The notes: generated by a model not told the origin, from the sequence alone. Shown: positions 32,447 to 40,780, numbered from the stretch's first letter. The stretch is DNA of 40,851 nt from Bryobacteraceae bacterium (GCA_025980665.1 JAICXC010000037.1:1-40851), one strand, 5' to 3'. Program-made: numbers and translations.

Positions 32447-33525
32447 TTGCCACGCGACGCAACCCGTGCGACTGCATTCACGATCTTGCGGTAAGGAATT
32501 TTCTCGAACGAATCAAAGCCGATCCACTCACCATCCCGCCAGCTCGATCCCTGCCAGCGCACCAGGATGGCCAGATGTTCGAGATCCGGGGACGAACCCG
32601 GCGAAATCCCTGCACACAACTCGCGCAGGCGCCGATCCATCGAGGCATTCTCAAGAAAAGTAGCGTTTTCCGAAAGATCAAATATGCGAGGATCGAGCCA
32701 GCGTCCTCCGGCCAAAAAGATTAGATCAACGCTCTCCGCCTCCGCCGAGGGCACCACCGCGACCCCCGCCAGCCTTTCGAGTGTGCGGGCCAAATCACCC
32801 GCACTAGCTTGAACTCCTTCAATGCGCGTGAGCCTTTGATGCATGTGTTCGGCTTCTTCGAAATTCATGGCCGCGCTAGCTTGGTCGCGAGCCGTCTCGG
32901 CCGATTCCCGCAGCGAAGCTCCTTCCGTCCGCAGAAATTGCTCGACGCGTGTTGCCTCCCCACGGTATTCCTCAATCGACACCACCTGCTGGCAGGGCCG
33001 CAAGCACTTGTTCATTTCGCCATAAATGCAACCGGGATGCTCGGGCGCCGGCGCCAGGGTTTCCTCGCACCGCCGCAGTTGGAACAGGTCCAGCATTTCG
33101 TTCTGAAACCTCTCGGCTGCTACACGATTGGCAAAAGGTCCGTAATATAGACCTCGACCCAGCCGCGTCGTGAGCATGGTTCTCGGAAAGGCATTGTCGA
33201 CCGTGAGCCGCAGGAACACCGGTGGCTTCAGGCGTGTGATGCGCGCCACGTCATCCGGAAAATACAGCTTGGTGAGTTCCAGATGAACCAGCGCCGACTC
33301 CAGCTTCGATCCCGTACGCCAGTACTCGATTCGCTCCACGACACCTTTCAGGTTTAGAGCGCCAGAGAGCCGGTCGCGATTCGAAATCAGGCGTTTCAAC
33401 CTCCGGCGCAAAAGAGCAGTTCGCGCCAGATAAGGGGCGCCTTGCCCGGCCCACAGCAGGAACACGGCTGGGCGGTCAGGGATCGATTCCAGATCGGATG
33501 GGAGCGCGGTGAGCGGTTCGCGCAT
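32443..33525 (-). CDS. UvrC-like protein lacking the nuclease half
   Basis: A 360-residue protein resembling the N-terminal half of excinuclease subunit UvrC. An N-terminal GIY-YIG-like domain is degenerate: the expected GVY is AVF, and YVGKAKNLRKR is YLARTALLRRR, so incision activity is doubtful. The four-cysteine motif of the UvrC iron-sulfur site is kept (C153, C166, C174, C178; PGCIYGEMNKCLRPC). A UVR helix pair (about 211-235; AMNFEEAEHMHQRLTRIE) that would contact UvrB is present. The RNase-H-like nuclease and the helix-hairpin-helix region of true UvrC are absent. I chose ATG 33525; the frame runs to a GTG at 33558. TACAAT ends 10 bases upstream of the ATG. Confidence 0.83.
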   Translation of the reverse strand: MREPLTALPSDLESIPDRPAVFLLWAGQGAPYLARTALLRRRLKRLISNRDRLSGALNLKGVVERIEYWRTGSKLESALVHLELTKLYFPDDVARITRLKPPVFLRLTVDNAFPRTMLTTRLGRGLYYGPFANRVAAERFQNEMLDLFQLRRCEETLAPAPEHPGCIYGEMNKCLRPCQQVVSIEEYRGEATRVEQFLRTEGASLRESAETARDQASAAMNFEEAEHMHQRLTRIEGVQASAGDLARTLERLAGVAVVPSAEAESVDLIFLAGGRWLDPRIFDLSENATFLENASMDRRLRELCAGISPGSSPDLEHLAILVRWQGSSWRDGEWIGFDSFEKIPYRKIVNAVARVASRGN

Positions 33526-33561
33526 CAGCCTTTCAATTGTAGCCGGGCATCGCTTCACTGG

Positions 33562-33567
33562 TAACCT
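33562..33567 (+). promoter_or_regulatory. -10 element for the CDF-PolX-NUDIX operon
   Basis: TAACCT ends 8 bases before the ATG at 33576. It overlaps the region upstream of the divergent UvrC-like gene. Confidence 0.35.
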
Positions 33568-33575
33568 CGAAGTGT

Positions 33576-34478
33576 ATGTCCTCGGTAGAGCGCACCGCCG
33601 CCCGCGTGGCCCTGGCCGGAATCGCGGCGAGCGCCGTGCTCGCGTCGCTCAAAACCGGCGTTGGCCTGGCGGCGCATTCCGTGGCGACAGTCTCAGACGG
33701 TCTGGAATCAGCTGCCGACGTGATCTCATCTGGATTGGTGTATCTGGGATTGCGGATCGCCGCGAAGCCGCCCGACGAAGATCATCCTTACGGGCATGGG
33801 CGCTTTGAAACCCTGACTGCTCTCGCTGTCGGCGTGCTGCTGGCCGCCGCTGGCGCGGCCATCTGTGGTCATTCCCTCGAAACCGACCGGCAGACGCCGG
33901 CCTTGTTCGCTATTTGGCCGTTAGGCTTGTCGATCGTAACCAAGGCCGTAATGGCCGTGGTGAAAATGCGCGCCGGACGGGCTGCCCGTAGCGCCGCGCT
34001 CACTGCCGACGCCTGGAACGACTCGGTCGACATTCTCTCCGGTTCCGTGGCTCTGATCTCGGTACTGCTGGCCGTATTCGTTCCCGATCATCTTCGCAAC
34101 GCCGACCGGTATGGCGGTTTCGTGATCGGCCTCATCGTAATCTTTATGGGATTTCGGGTAGTGCGCGAAACCGCGCTCCAGCTCATGGATACCATGCCTG
34201 AACCCGTCCAGATGGAAATCTTGCGAGTAGAAGCGCTCAGAGTGCCTGGCGCGCTGGGAATCGATAAATGCTTTGCCCGTAAGACCGGGCTGCGTTACCA
34301 TGTCGATCTGCACCTTGAAGTGGACCCTCATCTCACCGTGTTGGCCTCGCATGAAATTGCCCGGGCGGTGAAGCGTCACCTGAAGAGCCGCTTGGATTGG
34401 GTAGCCGACGTCCTGGTGCACGTGGAACCCCATCTGCAATCGCAACCTGAGCCTCGGGTCACAGCCAGTAAATCCTGA
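33576..34478 (+). CDS. Cation diffusion facilitator (metal efflux) transporter
   Basis: A 300-residue CDF-family transporter, which exports divalent metals in exchange for protons. Membrane helices cover about residues 10-200 and a C-terminal cytoplasmic metal-binding domain (about 210-290; VDLHLEVDPHLTV, VLVHVEPH) follows. The DHPYGHGRFE motif (69-78) is diagnostic. The transport site is unusual: TM2 has E44-xxx-D48 where D or H is usual, and TM5 has N148-xxx-D152 where H or D is usual (DAWNDSVD). The metal preference may thus differ from the zinc/iron type; manganese is one possibility. It overlaps the polX start by one base (TGATG). Confidence 0.88.
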   Translation: MSSVERTAARVALAGIAASAVLASLKTGVGLAAHSVATVSDGLESAADVISSGLVYLGLRIAAKPPDEDHPYGHGRFETLTALAVGVLLAAAGAAICGHSLETDRQTPALFAIWPLGLSIVTKAVMAVVKMRAGRAARSAALTADAWNDSVDILSGSVALISVLLAVFVPDHLRNADRYGGFVIGLIVIFMGFRVVRETALQLMDTMPEPVQMEILRVEALRVPGALGIDKCFARKTGLRYHVDLHLEVDPHLTVLASHEIARAVKRHLKSRLDWVADVLVHVEPHLQSQPEPRVTASKS

Positions 34479-36205
34479 TGGAAAATCGCGAAATCGCTCG
34501 GATGCTCTGGGAAACCGGCGACCTGATGGAGATCGCCGGCGAGGATGGCTTTCGTATTCGTAGCTACCGCAACGCGGCATCCATAATTGAGGGTTATCCG
34601 GAGCCTATCTCGGCAATCCTCAAGGATCCCGAGAAGAAACTCACCGATATCCCAGGAATCGGCAAGGGAATCGCGTCGGCGCTGGAGGAAATCGAACAGC
34701 GGGGAAGCTTCGAGCGTCGTGATCAGATGCTTGAGGTTTATCCCCCTACCGCGCTGGAATTACTGAAGATCCAAGGGTTAGGACCAAAGGGCATCCGAAC
34801 GCTATTCGAGCATTTTAGGATTTCGACCATAGATGGCTTGGAGAAGATCTGCCAGGAGCAGAAACTGCGCGACCTGCCCCGCATGGGAGCCAAGCTCGAA
34901 GAGAAAGTGCTGCGCTCGATCGCGGCTTACCGGCAGCGGGCCGGGCGGTTCCTGCTGAGCTTCGCGTATGGGGTGGCCGACGAACTCGGCGTTTTTCTGA
35001 AAGCGATTCCAGGCGTCGAGACGGTAACGCCGGCGGGCAGTCTCCGTCGCGGCAAAGAAACCGTCGGAGATCTGGATCTCTTGGCCACGGGTCCCGGCGC
35101 AGAGGCGGCTATCGAGCGCTTCGTGACGCATCCGAAAGTCCATGAGGTCCTTGGAAAAGGTCCGAATAAGGCAAGTGTTAGGTTCGGCCTGGAAGGTTTG
35201 CAGGTAGACCTGCGAGCGTTACCCAAGGAGAGCTACGGCGCCGCACTCCAATATTTCACCGGAAGCAAGGAGCACAGCATTCCGTTGCGGGCCCGCGCCC
35301 AGAGGATGGGTATGACGCTCAGCGAATACAGTCTCTCACGCGTGGACACGAAAGAGATCGTCGCACGAGAAACGGAAGAACAGATTTACCAAGCTCTGGG
35401 CCTGCGCTGGATCCCGCCCGAGCTGCGGGAGAATCAGGGCGAGATTGAGGCGGCCGAAGCCGGGACGCTGCCGAAACTGGTCGAACTCGGGGACATCCTT
35501 GGCGATGTGCACATGCACACCACTGAGACCGACGGCCGCGCGACGCTCGAAGAGATGGCTGAGGCGGCGAGGGAGCGTGGATACCAATACGTCGCGATCA
35601 CGGACCATTCCAAAGCCCTGGCGATGGCGAACGGACTGGACGAGAAGCGCGCCGTAGCTTTCGCCCATCAGGTTCGAGAAATGGACCAGAGTGGGATGGG
35701 CATCCGCGTGTTCTCAGGCATCGAATGCGATATTCGTCGCGACGGGACCATGGACCTGGAGAACGATGCACTCGGTGAGCTCGATTTCGTGATCGGCAGC
35801 GTCCACAGTTACATGAATCTGGAAGCCGCGGAAATGACGGATCGTCTGCTGCGGGCTCTGGAATGTCCACATTTGCGAGCGTTGGGGCATCCCACGGGCC
35901 GCATTCTTCTGAATCGCGATCCGTACCCATTCGATTTCGAAGCGGTGGCCGCGGTCGCGGCGCGCCGCAACATTTATCTCGAGATCAACGCCAGTCCCGA
36001 GCGTCTGGATCTGACGGCGTCATTGGTACGGGCGGCAAAAGCCCGCGGCGCCAAGTTCGTCATTTCCACCGACGCGCATCATCCCAAACATCTGGCCAAC
36101 ATGCGTTACGGTATCCTCACGGCGCGCCGCGGATGGCTGGAGGCTGGCGATATTCTGAATACTCTGCCCGTCGATCAGTTCGCACGGGCCATAAAATCCA
36201 AATGA
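34478..36205 (+). CDS. polX: Family-X DNA polymerase with PHP 3'-5' exonuclease domain (PolX)
   Basis: A 575-residue bacterial PolX, a gap-filling repair polymerase. The N-terminal 8-kDa and fingers region holds two helix-hairpin-helix motifs (IPGIGKGIASAL at 58-69; IQGLGPKGIRTLF at 98-110). The palm has GSLRRGKETVGDLDLL (187-202) with catalytic D198 and D200 and a third at D244 (LQVDLRAL). The C-terminal PHP domain begins at DVHMHTTETDGR (343-354) and includes ITDHS, GIECDI, GSVHS and STDAHH metal-binding motifs, so proofreading or AP-endonuclease activity is expected. It starts one base inside the CDF stop and ends overlapping the NUDIX ATG (ATGA). Confidence 0.95.
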   Translation: MENREIARMLWETGDLMEIAGEDGFRIRSYRNAASIIEGYPEPISAILKDPEKKLTDIPGIGKGIASALEEIEQRGSFERRDQMLEVYPPTALELLKIQGLGPKGIRTLFEHFRISTIDGLEKICQEQKLRDLPRMGAKLEEKVLRSIAAYRQRAGRFLLSFAYGVADELGVFLKAIPGVETVTPAGSLRRGKETVGDLDLLATGPGAEAAIERFVTHPKVHEVLGKGPNKASVRFGLEGLQVDLRALPKESYGAALQYFTGSKEHSIPLRARAQRMGMTLSEYSLSRVDTKEIVARETEEQIYQALGLRWIPPELRENQGEIEAAEAGTLPKLVELGDILGDVHMHTTETDGRATLEEMAEAARERGYQYVAITDHSKALAMANGLDEKRAVAFAHQVREMDQSGMGIRVFSGIECDIRRDGTMDLENDALGELDFVIGSVHSYMNLEAAEMTDRLLRALECPHLRALGHPTGRILLNRDPYPFDFEAVAAVAARRNIYLEINASPERLDLTASLVRAAKARGAKFVISTDAHHPKHLANMRYGILTARRGWLEAGDILNTLPVDQFARAIKSK

Positions 36206-36729
36206 AACTGATCACGTCTAAGAAACTGCTTCATACACCTATTTTTGAGGTCACCATGGATCATGCCGTGGATCCCGACGGCTTCAAAATCAAACGCGCG
36301 ATCGTCCAGCACGGCGGCTCGGCCGTGATGATGCCGATTGACGATCGCCGGCGCGTGCTTCTGGTCCGGCAGTATCGTCTCCCAGCACGCCGATTCATGT
36401 GGGAATTGCCGGCCGGCCGTGTCGACGAAGGCGAAACCCCTCTTCAGGCCGCTAAACGGGAACTGGTTGAGGAAGCGGGTCTGCATGCCAAGAAGTGGGC
36501 GAAACTGGCCGAGTTTTTCCCCAGTCCCGGATTTCTGGCGGAGAAAATGACGATCTACACGGCTCGCGATCTGACACAGGGCGAAGCCACTCCGATGGAG
36601 GATGAACGCATCGAGACCAAGTGGTATACAGCTCGCGAAATCGACCAGCTGATTCAGTCGGGCAAAATCATCGATGCGAAGACGATGATCGGGTTCCTAC
36701 GCTGGCAGCGGTACCTGGGAGGCAAGTAA
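36202..36729 (+). CDS. NUDIX hydrolase, ADP-ribose pyrophosphatase type
   Basis: A 175-residue NUDIX hydrolase. The Nudix box is complete: GRVDEGETPLQAAKRELVEE then AGL, matching G-x5-E-x7-REUxEExGU. The preceding VRQYRLPARRFMWELPAGR is typical of ADP-ribose pyrophosphatases (NudF-like), as is the SPGFLAEKMTIYTAR segment after the box. I chose ATG 36202, which overlaps the polX stop by four bases; the same frame is open far upstream but only as a shadow of polX. Its end overlaps the convergent rdgB by 33 bases. Confidence 0.93.
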   Translation: MKLITSKKLLHTPIFEVTMDHAVDPDGFKIKRAIVQHGGSAVMMPIDDRRRVLLVRQYRLPARRFMWELPAGRVDEGETPLQAAKRELVEEAGLHAKKWAKLAEFFPSPGFLAEKMTIYTARDLTQGEATPMEDERIETKWYTAREIDQLIQSGKIIDAKTMIGFLRWQRYLGGK

Positions 36730-37308
36730 ACCCCGAAGGTAAGTAAACATGGCGTCGAGCGCCTGTGCGCGATGGCTTACGAGCATCTTGTCGCCGATCG
36801 GGGCTTCTCCAAACGTGCATCCAAAAGCTTCGTAGTAAAACAAGGGATCGTATCCGAATCCGCCCGAGCCGCGCGGCGCATTCAGAATGCTGCCTTCAAC
36901 CGACCCGCGAAACGTCCGAACAAGTTTGCCGTCCTTGACCAGTGCGATCACACAAACGAATCTCGCACGACGGTCGGCAACGCCCATCAGGCGTTGCAAC
37001 AGGAGCGCATTGTTGTCGGTATCCGTGGCCTCCGGACCCGCGTAGCGCGCCGAATTCACACCCGGCGCACCGCCCAGCGCGTCGACCTCCAGCCCGGAAT
37101 CGTCAGCAAACAGGTGATATCCGGCCGCGAAGCTCCCGTAGTAGAGTGCCTTCAGCGCCGCGTTCTCTTCAAAGGTGGACCCGGTTTCTTCGGGCGGCGG
37201 TACGGGGCGGGGAAGCTGCTGCACATCGAAATCCGGCGCAGCCAGTTGAAACTCGCGCAGTTTCCCTTTATTGGAAGTGGCGCAGTAGACAGTCACTTGG
37301 CTTATCAA
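36697..37308 (-). CDS. rdgB: XTP/dITP diphosphatase (Ham1/RdgB)
   Basis: A 203-residue Ham1-family nucleotide diphosphatase, which removes non-canonical purine triphosphates such as ITP, dITP and XTP. The substrate loop [10 protein letters not shown] (11-20), [25 protein letters not shown] in the middle, and the late GFGYDPLF and SHRAQAL motifs are all present. It starts inside the rph stop (overlap of four bases, ATGA), a gene pair found in many bacteria. The C-terminal ten or so codons overlap the convergent NUDIX gene. Confidence 0.96.
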   Translation of the reverse strand: MISQVTVYCATSNKGKLREFQLAAPDFDVQQLPRPVPPPEETGSTFEENAALKALYYGSFAAGYHLFADDSGLEVDALGGAPGVNSARYAGPEATDTDNNALLLQRLMGVADRRARFVCVIALVKDGKLVRTFRGSVEGSILNAPRGSGGFGYDPLFYYEAFGCTFGEAPIGDKMLVSHRAQALDAMFTYLRGLLASQVPLPA

Positions 37309-38021
37309 TGTGTCTCGAATTGTCTCTGGATCGCCACCAGGTCGCCGACCCCTTGCCGCGCCAGGGCCAGCAGTGCGGCCAGTTGAGCGTCGTCGAACGC
37401 AGTCTTTTCCGCCGTGGCCTGCACTTCGACAAATTTTCCCGAGCCCGTCATGACCACGTTCATGTCGACTTCCGCCGACGAGTCTTCCTCATAGCAGAGA
37501 TCCAGCATAGGCGTGCCCCTGACGATCCCCACGCTGGTCGCAGCCACGAAATCGCGAATCGGCGACTTCTTGAGCGTTCCAAATTTCACCAGCCTCCGCA
37601 CCGCCGTGGAAAGCGCGATATACGCGCCGGTAATCGCGGCCGTGCGAGTTCCACCATCGGCCTGCAATACATCGCAGTCCAAAATTACGCTGCGTTCGCC
37701 GAGCGCATCCATATCGATCACGGATCGTAGCGACCGCCCGATTAACCGTTGGATCTCCATGGTCCGTCCAGAAGCCCGGCCCTTGGAAACTTCGCGAGCC
37801 GTACGCGTCGAAGTCGCCCGCGGCAACATGGAATATTCGGCAGTCACCCAGCCCTTACCCGATCCGCGCAGGAACGGCGGCACGGACTCCTCCACCGAGG
37901 CAGCACACAGCACACGCGTATTGCCGACCTCAATCAGCGCCGAGCCTTCGGCGGTCAACAGGTATTCGGTGGTGACTTTCACCGGCCGCAGTTGGGCGGG
38001 TTGTCTTTGATCGATTCGCAT
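37305..38021 (-). CDS. rph: Ribonuclease PH
   Basis: A 238-residue phosphorolytic 3'-5' exoribonuclease that trims tRNA 3' ends. Family motifs seen: [73 protein letters not shown], and [20 protein letters not shown]; the phosphate-binding and catalytic arginines and aspartates fall in these. The length is normal. A short AAGGA sits three bases before the ATG, inside the end of the 48-residue gene upstream. It forms the usual pair with rdgB. Confidence 0.97.
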   Translation of the reverse strand: MRIDQRQPAQLRPVKVTTEYLLTAEGSALIEVGNTRVLCAASVEESVPPFLRGSGKGWVTAEYSMLPRATSTRTAREVSKGRASGRTMEIQRLIGRSLRSVIDMDALGERSVILDCDVLQADGGTRTAAITGAYIALSTAVRRLVKFGTLKKSPIRDFVAATSVGIVRGTPMLDLCYEEDSSAEVDMNVVMTGSGKFVEVQATAEKTAFDDAQLAALLALARQGVGDLVAIQRQFETH

Positions 38022-38027
38022 TCGTCC

Positions 38028-38174
38028 TTAACTTCCGTTTCCGGATCTCAACACTAGATAAAACAGCCAGAAAATTAGGCCGAAGCCCAAGGCGATGATG
38101 ACCGCGCATGGAAGCAGACCCCGCTTGGAGTCAGTCTTCTTTTTTCTGGAACCCGCCGGTTTGAATTTTGCCAT
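38028..38174 (-). CDS. 48-residue single-pass membrane protein
   Basis: A short open frame from ATG 38174 to TAA 38028 encodes 48 residues: a basic N-terminus (MAKFKPAGSRKKKTDSKRG) followed by one membrane helix (LLPCAVIIALGFGLIFWLFY) and a short tail LVLRSGNGS. The positive-inside rule puts the N-terminus in the cytoplasm. It sits in the 171-base gap between the BlaI-like gene (18 bases upstream) and rph (6 bases downstream), on the same strand, which supports its being a real gene. The role is unknown. Confidence 0.72.
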   Translation of the reverse strand: MAKFKPAGSRKKKTDSKRGLLPCAVIIALGFGLIFWLFYLVLRSGNGS

Positions 38175-38192
38175 CGAACGTACGAAGTTACT

Positions 38193-38543
38193 TTAGATCT
38201 TAGCGCGAGGCTCTCGCGGTTGGCGTAGAAAGTTCAGCAACGCGTCCGCCGATCCATCGAAGAAGCCATCCAGAAGCTGCTTCACTGCATGCGCGCGCAC
38301 CGTGTCGCGGCTGACCTTGGAGCGATACAGGTAAGAACGTCCTGGCTTGCGGCGCGTGACGAAGCCCCGCTTCTCCAGACGATCGAGCAGCGTCATGACC
38401 GTGGTGTACGCCAGAATGCGCTCTTTCGATACCGCCTTTCGAACATCGTGAACAGTGCCTTCGCCCAGTTGCCACAGCGCCCGAAGGCATGTCAGTTCGA
38501 GAGCGGGCGGAAGGCTCCTGGAGGATGCGGCAGGCCTTTTCAA
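38193..38543 (-). CDS. BlaI/MecI/CopY-family repressor
   Basis: A 116-residue winged-helix repressor of the penicillinase-repressor family. The HTH is at about 15-75 (ELTCLRALWQLGEGTVHDVR, then AYTTVMTLLDRLEKRGFVTR) and the C-terminal dimerisation helices follow (AVKQLLDGFFDGSADALLNFL). No BlaR1-type sensor protease or beta-lactamase gene is near; stand-alone BlaI-like regulators are common in Acidobacteriota. It starts inside the stop codon of the YhaM-like gene (ATGA) in a run of RNA-related genes, so it may simply control this operon or respond to copper or cell-wall stress. Confidence 0.9.
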   Translation of the reverse strand: MKRPAASSRSLPPALELTCLRALWQLGEGTVHDVRKAVSKERILAYTTVMTLLDRLEKRGFVTRRKPGRSYLYRSKVSRDTVRAHAVKQLLDGFFDGSADALLNFLRQPREPRAKI

Positions 38544-39613
38544 GAGTTGCTGCCGAGCGCACCTTTCAGCTTATCGGCAAATACCGACGTTGGCTCAGGC
38601 GCTCGAGGCGCCGGTTTCGGCGCGGCCGGCGCTTCGATTACCGGTTCGGGAGAACCATCCAGATATCGGCTCTTCTTCAGCGCGCTGCGGTCGAGCGCCG
38701 AATTGTAGCCGGTCCATTCCCCCGTCAAGTGCGGATCGCGATCGATCAATGACCGCATGCATTCCATCTTCGAATCCATATTGTCGAGCAGATGCAGCAG
38801 AAGAGCCTCAGGAAACAGCGGGATTTTCGGTGAACCGAACGCGAGTTCTCCGTGATGCGAGAGAATCATGTGCACCACCAGCTCCCGCAGGCGTGGCGGA
38901 AAGTCAGGCATCAGCCGCATCTTGTCGAGAACCATCTGCGTCCCGATCTGGATATGTCCCAGAAGCTGGCCTTCGGTGGTGTAGCCAAAACTGCGTGCGT
39001 AGTGCAACTCGCGGATCTTGCCGATGTCGTGCAGCAGCACGCCGGTAAGCAGCAAATCGAAATCGATGTGGGGATAATGCGCCGCACTCACCTTCGCCAG
39101 GTTACAAAGCGAAAGCACGTGCTCGATCAAGCCGCCGATCCAGTTGTGATGAACCGTCTTGGCGGCCGGCGCCGTGCGGTAGGCCAGCGCGACTTCCTGA
39201 TCCGCGAAGATCGCTTCCAGTAGACCTTTCAACTGCGGATTCGACATGCCCGCGATCCATCCCTGGACCTCGCGGAACATTTCATCCCGGTCGCGCCTGG
39301 AAGCCGGCAGGTAATCGGCCAGATCCACTTCCGATTCAGGCACCGGCTGGATCTTGTGCAACGTGAGCTGGGGACGATTCTGGAAGATCTGCAGCAACCC
39401 TTTGACGCGCACGAAGTCGTCGCGCTGGAAGGTATCGAGCGCGTCCGCTGCGTTATCCCACATCTTGGCATCCAGCTCACCCGAGCGATCGGTAAGTGTC
39501 AGCGAAAGATATGGATCGCCCGATTTCTTCTGGCGCACATCCTTATACGAAACCAGGAACGTGCCCTGGATGGTTTGGTTGGGCTGGAGCTCGCTAAGAT
39601 AGGGCGATTTCAT
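38540..39613 (-). CDS. YhaM-like 3'-5' exoribonuclease (OB-fold plus HD domain)
   Basis: A 357-residue protein with an N-terminal OB-fold (about 12-90; QTIQGTFLVSYKDVRQKKSG, LTLTDRSGELDAKMWD) and a C-terminal HD domain (about 155-300) with H165, the HD pair H195-D196 (LLHDIGK) and later ILSHHGE and LLDNMDSK. This is the arrangement of Bacillus YhaM, an Mn2+-dependent 3'-5' exonuclease on RNA and DNA. The last 50 residues are a proline/alanine-rich tail. It begins 6 bases after the surA-like gene and overlaps the blaI-like ATG. Confidence 0.92.
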   Translation of the reverse strand: MKSPYLSELQPNQTIQGTFLVSYKDVRQKKSGDPYLSLTLTDRSGELDAKMWDNAADALDTFQRDDFVRVKGLLQIFQNRPQLTLHKIQPVPESEVDLADYLPASRRDRDEMFREVQGWIAGMSNPQLKGLLEAIFADQEVALAYRTAPAAKTVHHNWIGGLIEHVLSLCNLAKVSAAHYPHIDFDLLLTGVLLHDIGKIRELHYARSFGYTTEGQLLGHIQIGTQMVLDKMRLMPDFPPRLRELVVHMILSHHGELAFGSPKIPLFPEALLLHLLDNMDSKMECMRSLIDRDPHLTGEWTGYNSALDRSALKKSRYLDGSPEPVIEAPAAPKPAPRAPEPTSVFADKLKGALGSNS

Positions 39614-39619
39614 TGATCG

Positions 39620-40768
39620 CTAGCGCGAAGAGGAAGATCCCGATGATTTCGTGCCTGGAATCGGAACGATCCCCATGACTTTCTTCCTCGAAGGATTCTG
39701 CAAGACCTGTTCTTTCGTCACCGTCTCCGGCTTGAGCTGTGCCGGATCGGTCCATTTCGTGTCCTTGCCGGGAGCGGCGCCCGTGTCCTCGAATCCTGGT
39801 TTGATCTCGAGGAAAGAGACGTCGCGCAGCTTGGTGAGGTAGGCGCGCAGCGCGACCTGCTGACGGGAACCTAGAATTCGGTTCTCAATCTCGCTCTGCA
39901 CCTCCTCGAAATCCGCCAAGCCGGCTTTGTGGTGATCCTCGACTCTCAGGATCAAGAGGGCGTTGCCGATGTTGATTGGATCGGTGACGGTCCCCCGTTC
40001 TTTATCCCAAACCGCGGCTTCGATTGCCGGCGCCAGTTCGCCTTTCTTGTATGGGTCGAGCGCGCCGCCATCTTTCGCCGTCTGAGAATCCGAGTTGGCT
40101 TGCGCCAGTTCGTTGAAGCGTTCCCCTCGGCGGGCCCGATCCACCAGGTCCTTGGCTTTCTTTTGGGCCGCCGCGAGGGCCACCGGATCGTCCTGCTTGC
40201 CTTGCGTTGAAACCGTGATTTCCCGCAGGAACACACGCTCTTCGCGCTGAAATTCGTCCTTATGCGCGTCGTAGTAGGCGCGGACTTCGTCGTTCTTGAA
40301 TTGGATCTTGCGCATCACCTCTTCGCGAACCACTCCCTGAACGTAGAAATTCCTCTTTAGATCTTCTTTGAAGTCTTCATAGGATTTCCCGGTTTCCTGT
40401 TTTACCAGGGCCTGGAACTTCTCCGGATCGGCCATATTGGTCTGGCGCTGCAGGTCGGCGAGGTACTTGTTGACATCGGCATCCACCTTCAATTCCAGCT
40501 CTTTGCCTTTCTGGACCAGCAGAAGGTTATCGATCTTATTGCGAAGAAGATTGGGAGTCTCTTCCTTGACGGCGTCTTCCAGCCGCTTGCCGCTGTAGCC
40601 ATTGGTGCGCAACTGCTTTTCAAGATCGGCCCGGTCGTGATCGAGATCGATGTTGGTAATGATGTCTCCATTCACCTTGGCGATAATCTGCTCGATCGTG
40701 ACAACATCCGCCTGCGATGCCAGGGCGAAGGTCGCCAGTCCCGCCACGACTACAACGAGGTAACGCAT
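39620..40768 (-). CDS. SurA-like periplasmic peptidyl-prolyl isomerase
   Basis: A 382-residue parvulin-type chaperone. A signal peptide (1-17, ending ALAS) leads into a SurA N-terminal domain (about 23-175; IEQIIAKVNGDIITNIDL) and one PpiC-type rotamase domain (about 178-275; VFLREITVS, GGALDPYKKGELAPAIEAAVW). A low-complexity C-terminal tail ends PGTKSSGSSSSR. It is expected to guide outer-membrane proteins across the periplasm, useful in a cell with many TonB receptors. TATAAT ends 6 bases before the ATG. The frame is open upstream to the window edge, but the signal peptide fixes the start. It heads a six-gene operon. Confidence 0.9.
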   Translation of the reverse strand: MRYLVVVVAGLATFALASQADVVTIEQIIAKVNGDIITNIDLDHDRADLEKQLRTNGYSGKRLEDAVKEETPNLLRNKIDNLLLVQKGKELELKVDADVNKYLADLQRQTNMADPEKFQALVKQETGKSYEDFKEDLKRNFYVQGVVREEVMRKIQFKNDEVRAYYDAHKDEFQREERVFLREITVSTQGKQDDPVALAAAQKKAKDLVDRARRGERFNELAQANSDSQTAKDGGALDPYKKGELAPAIEAAVWDKERGTVTDPINIGNALLILRVEDHHKAGLADFEEVQSEIENRILGSRQQVALRAYLTKLRDVSFLEIKPGFEDTGAAPGKDTKWTDPAQLKPETVTKEQVLQNPSRKKVMGIVPIPGTKSSGSSSSR

Positions 40769-40774
40769 GTATCG

Positions 40775-40780
40775 ATTATA
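40775..40780 (-). promoter_or_regulatory. -10 element of the surA-like operon
   Basis: TATAAT on the minus strand ends 6 bases before the ATG at 40768, again a leaderless-type layout. It overlaps the TAA that ends a short upstream coding remnant. Confidence 0.5.

Noticed and set aside
35863..36201. A longer start for the NUDIX gene
   Set aside because: The extra 113 codons are an alternate frame of the PolX PHP domain; the ATG at 36202 overlaps the polX stop in the usual operon style.
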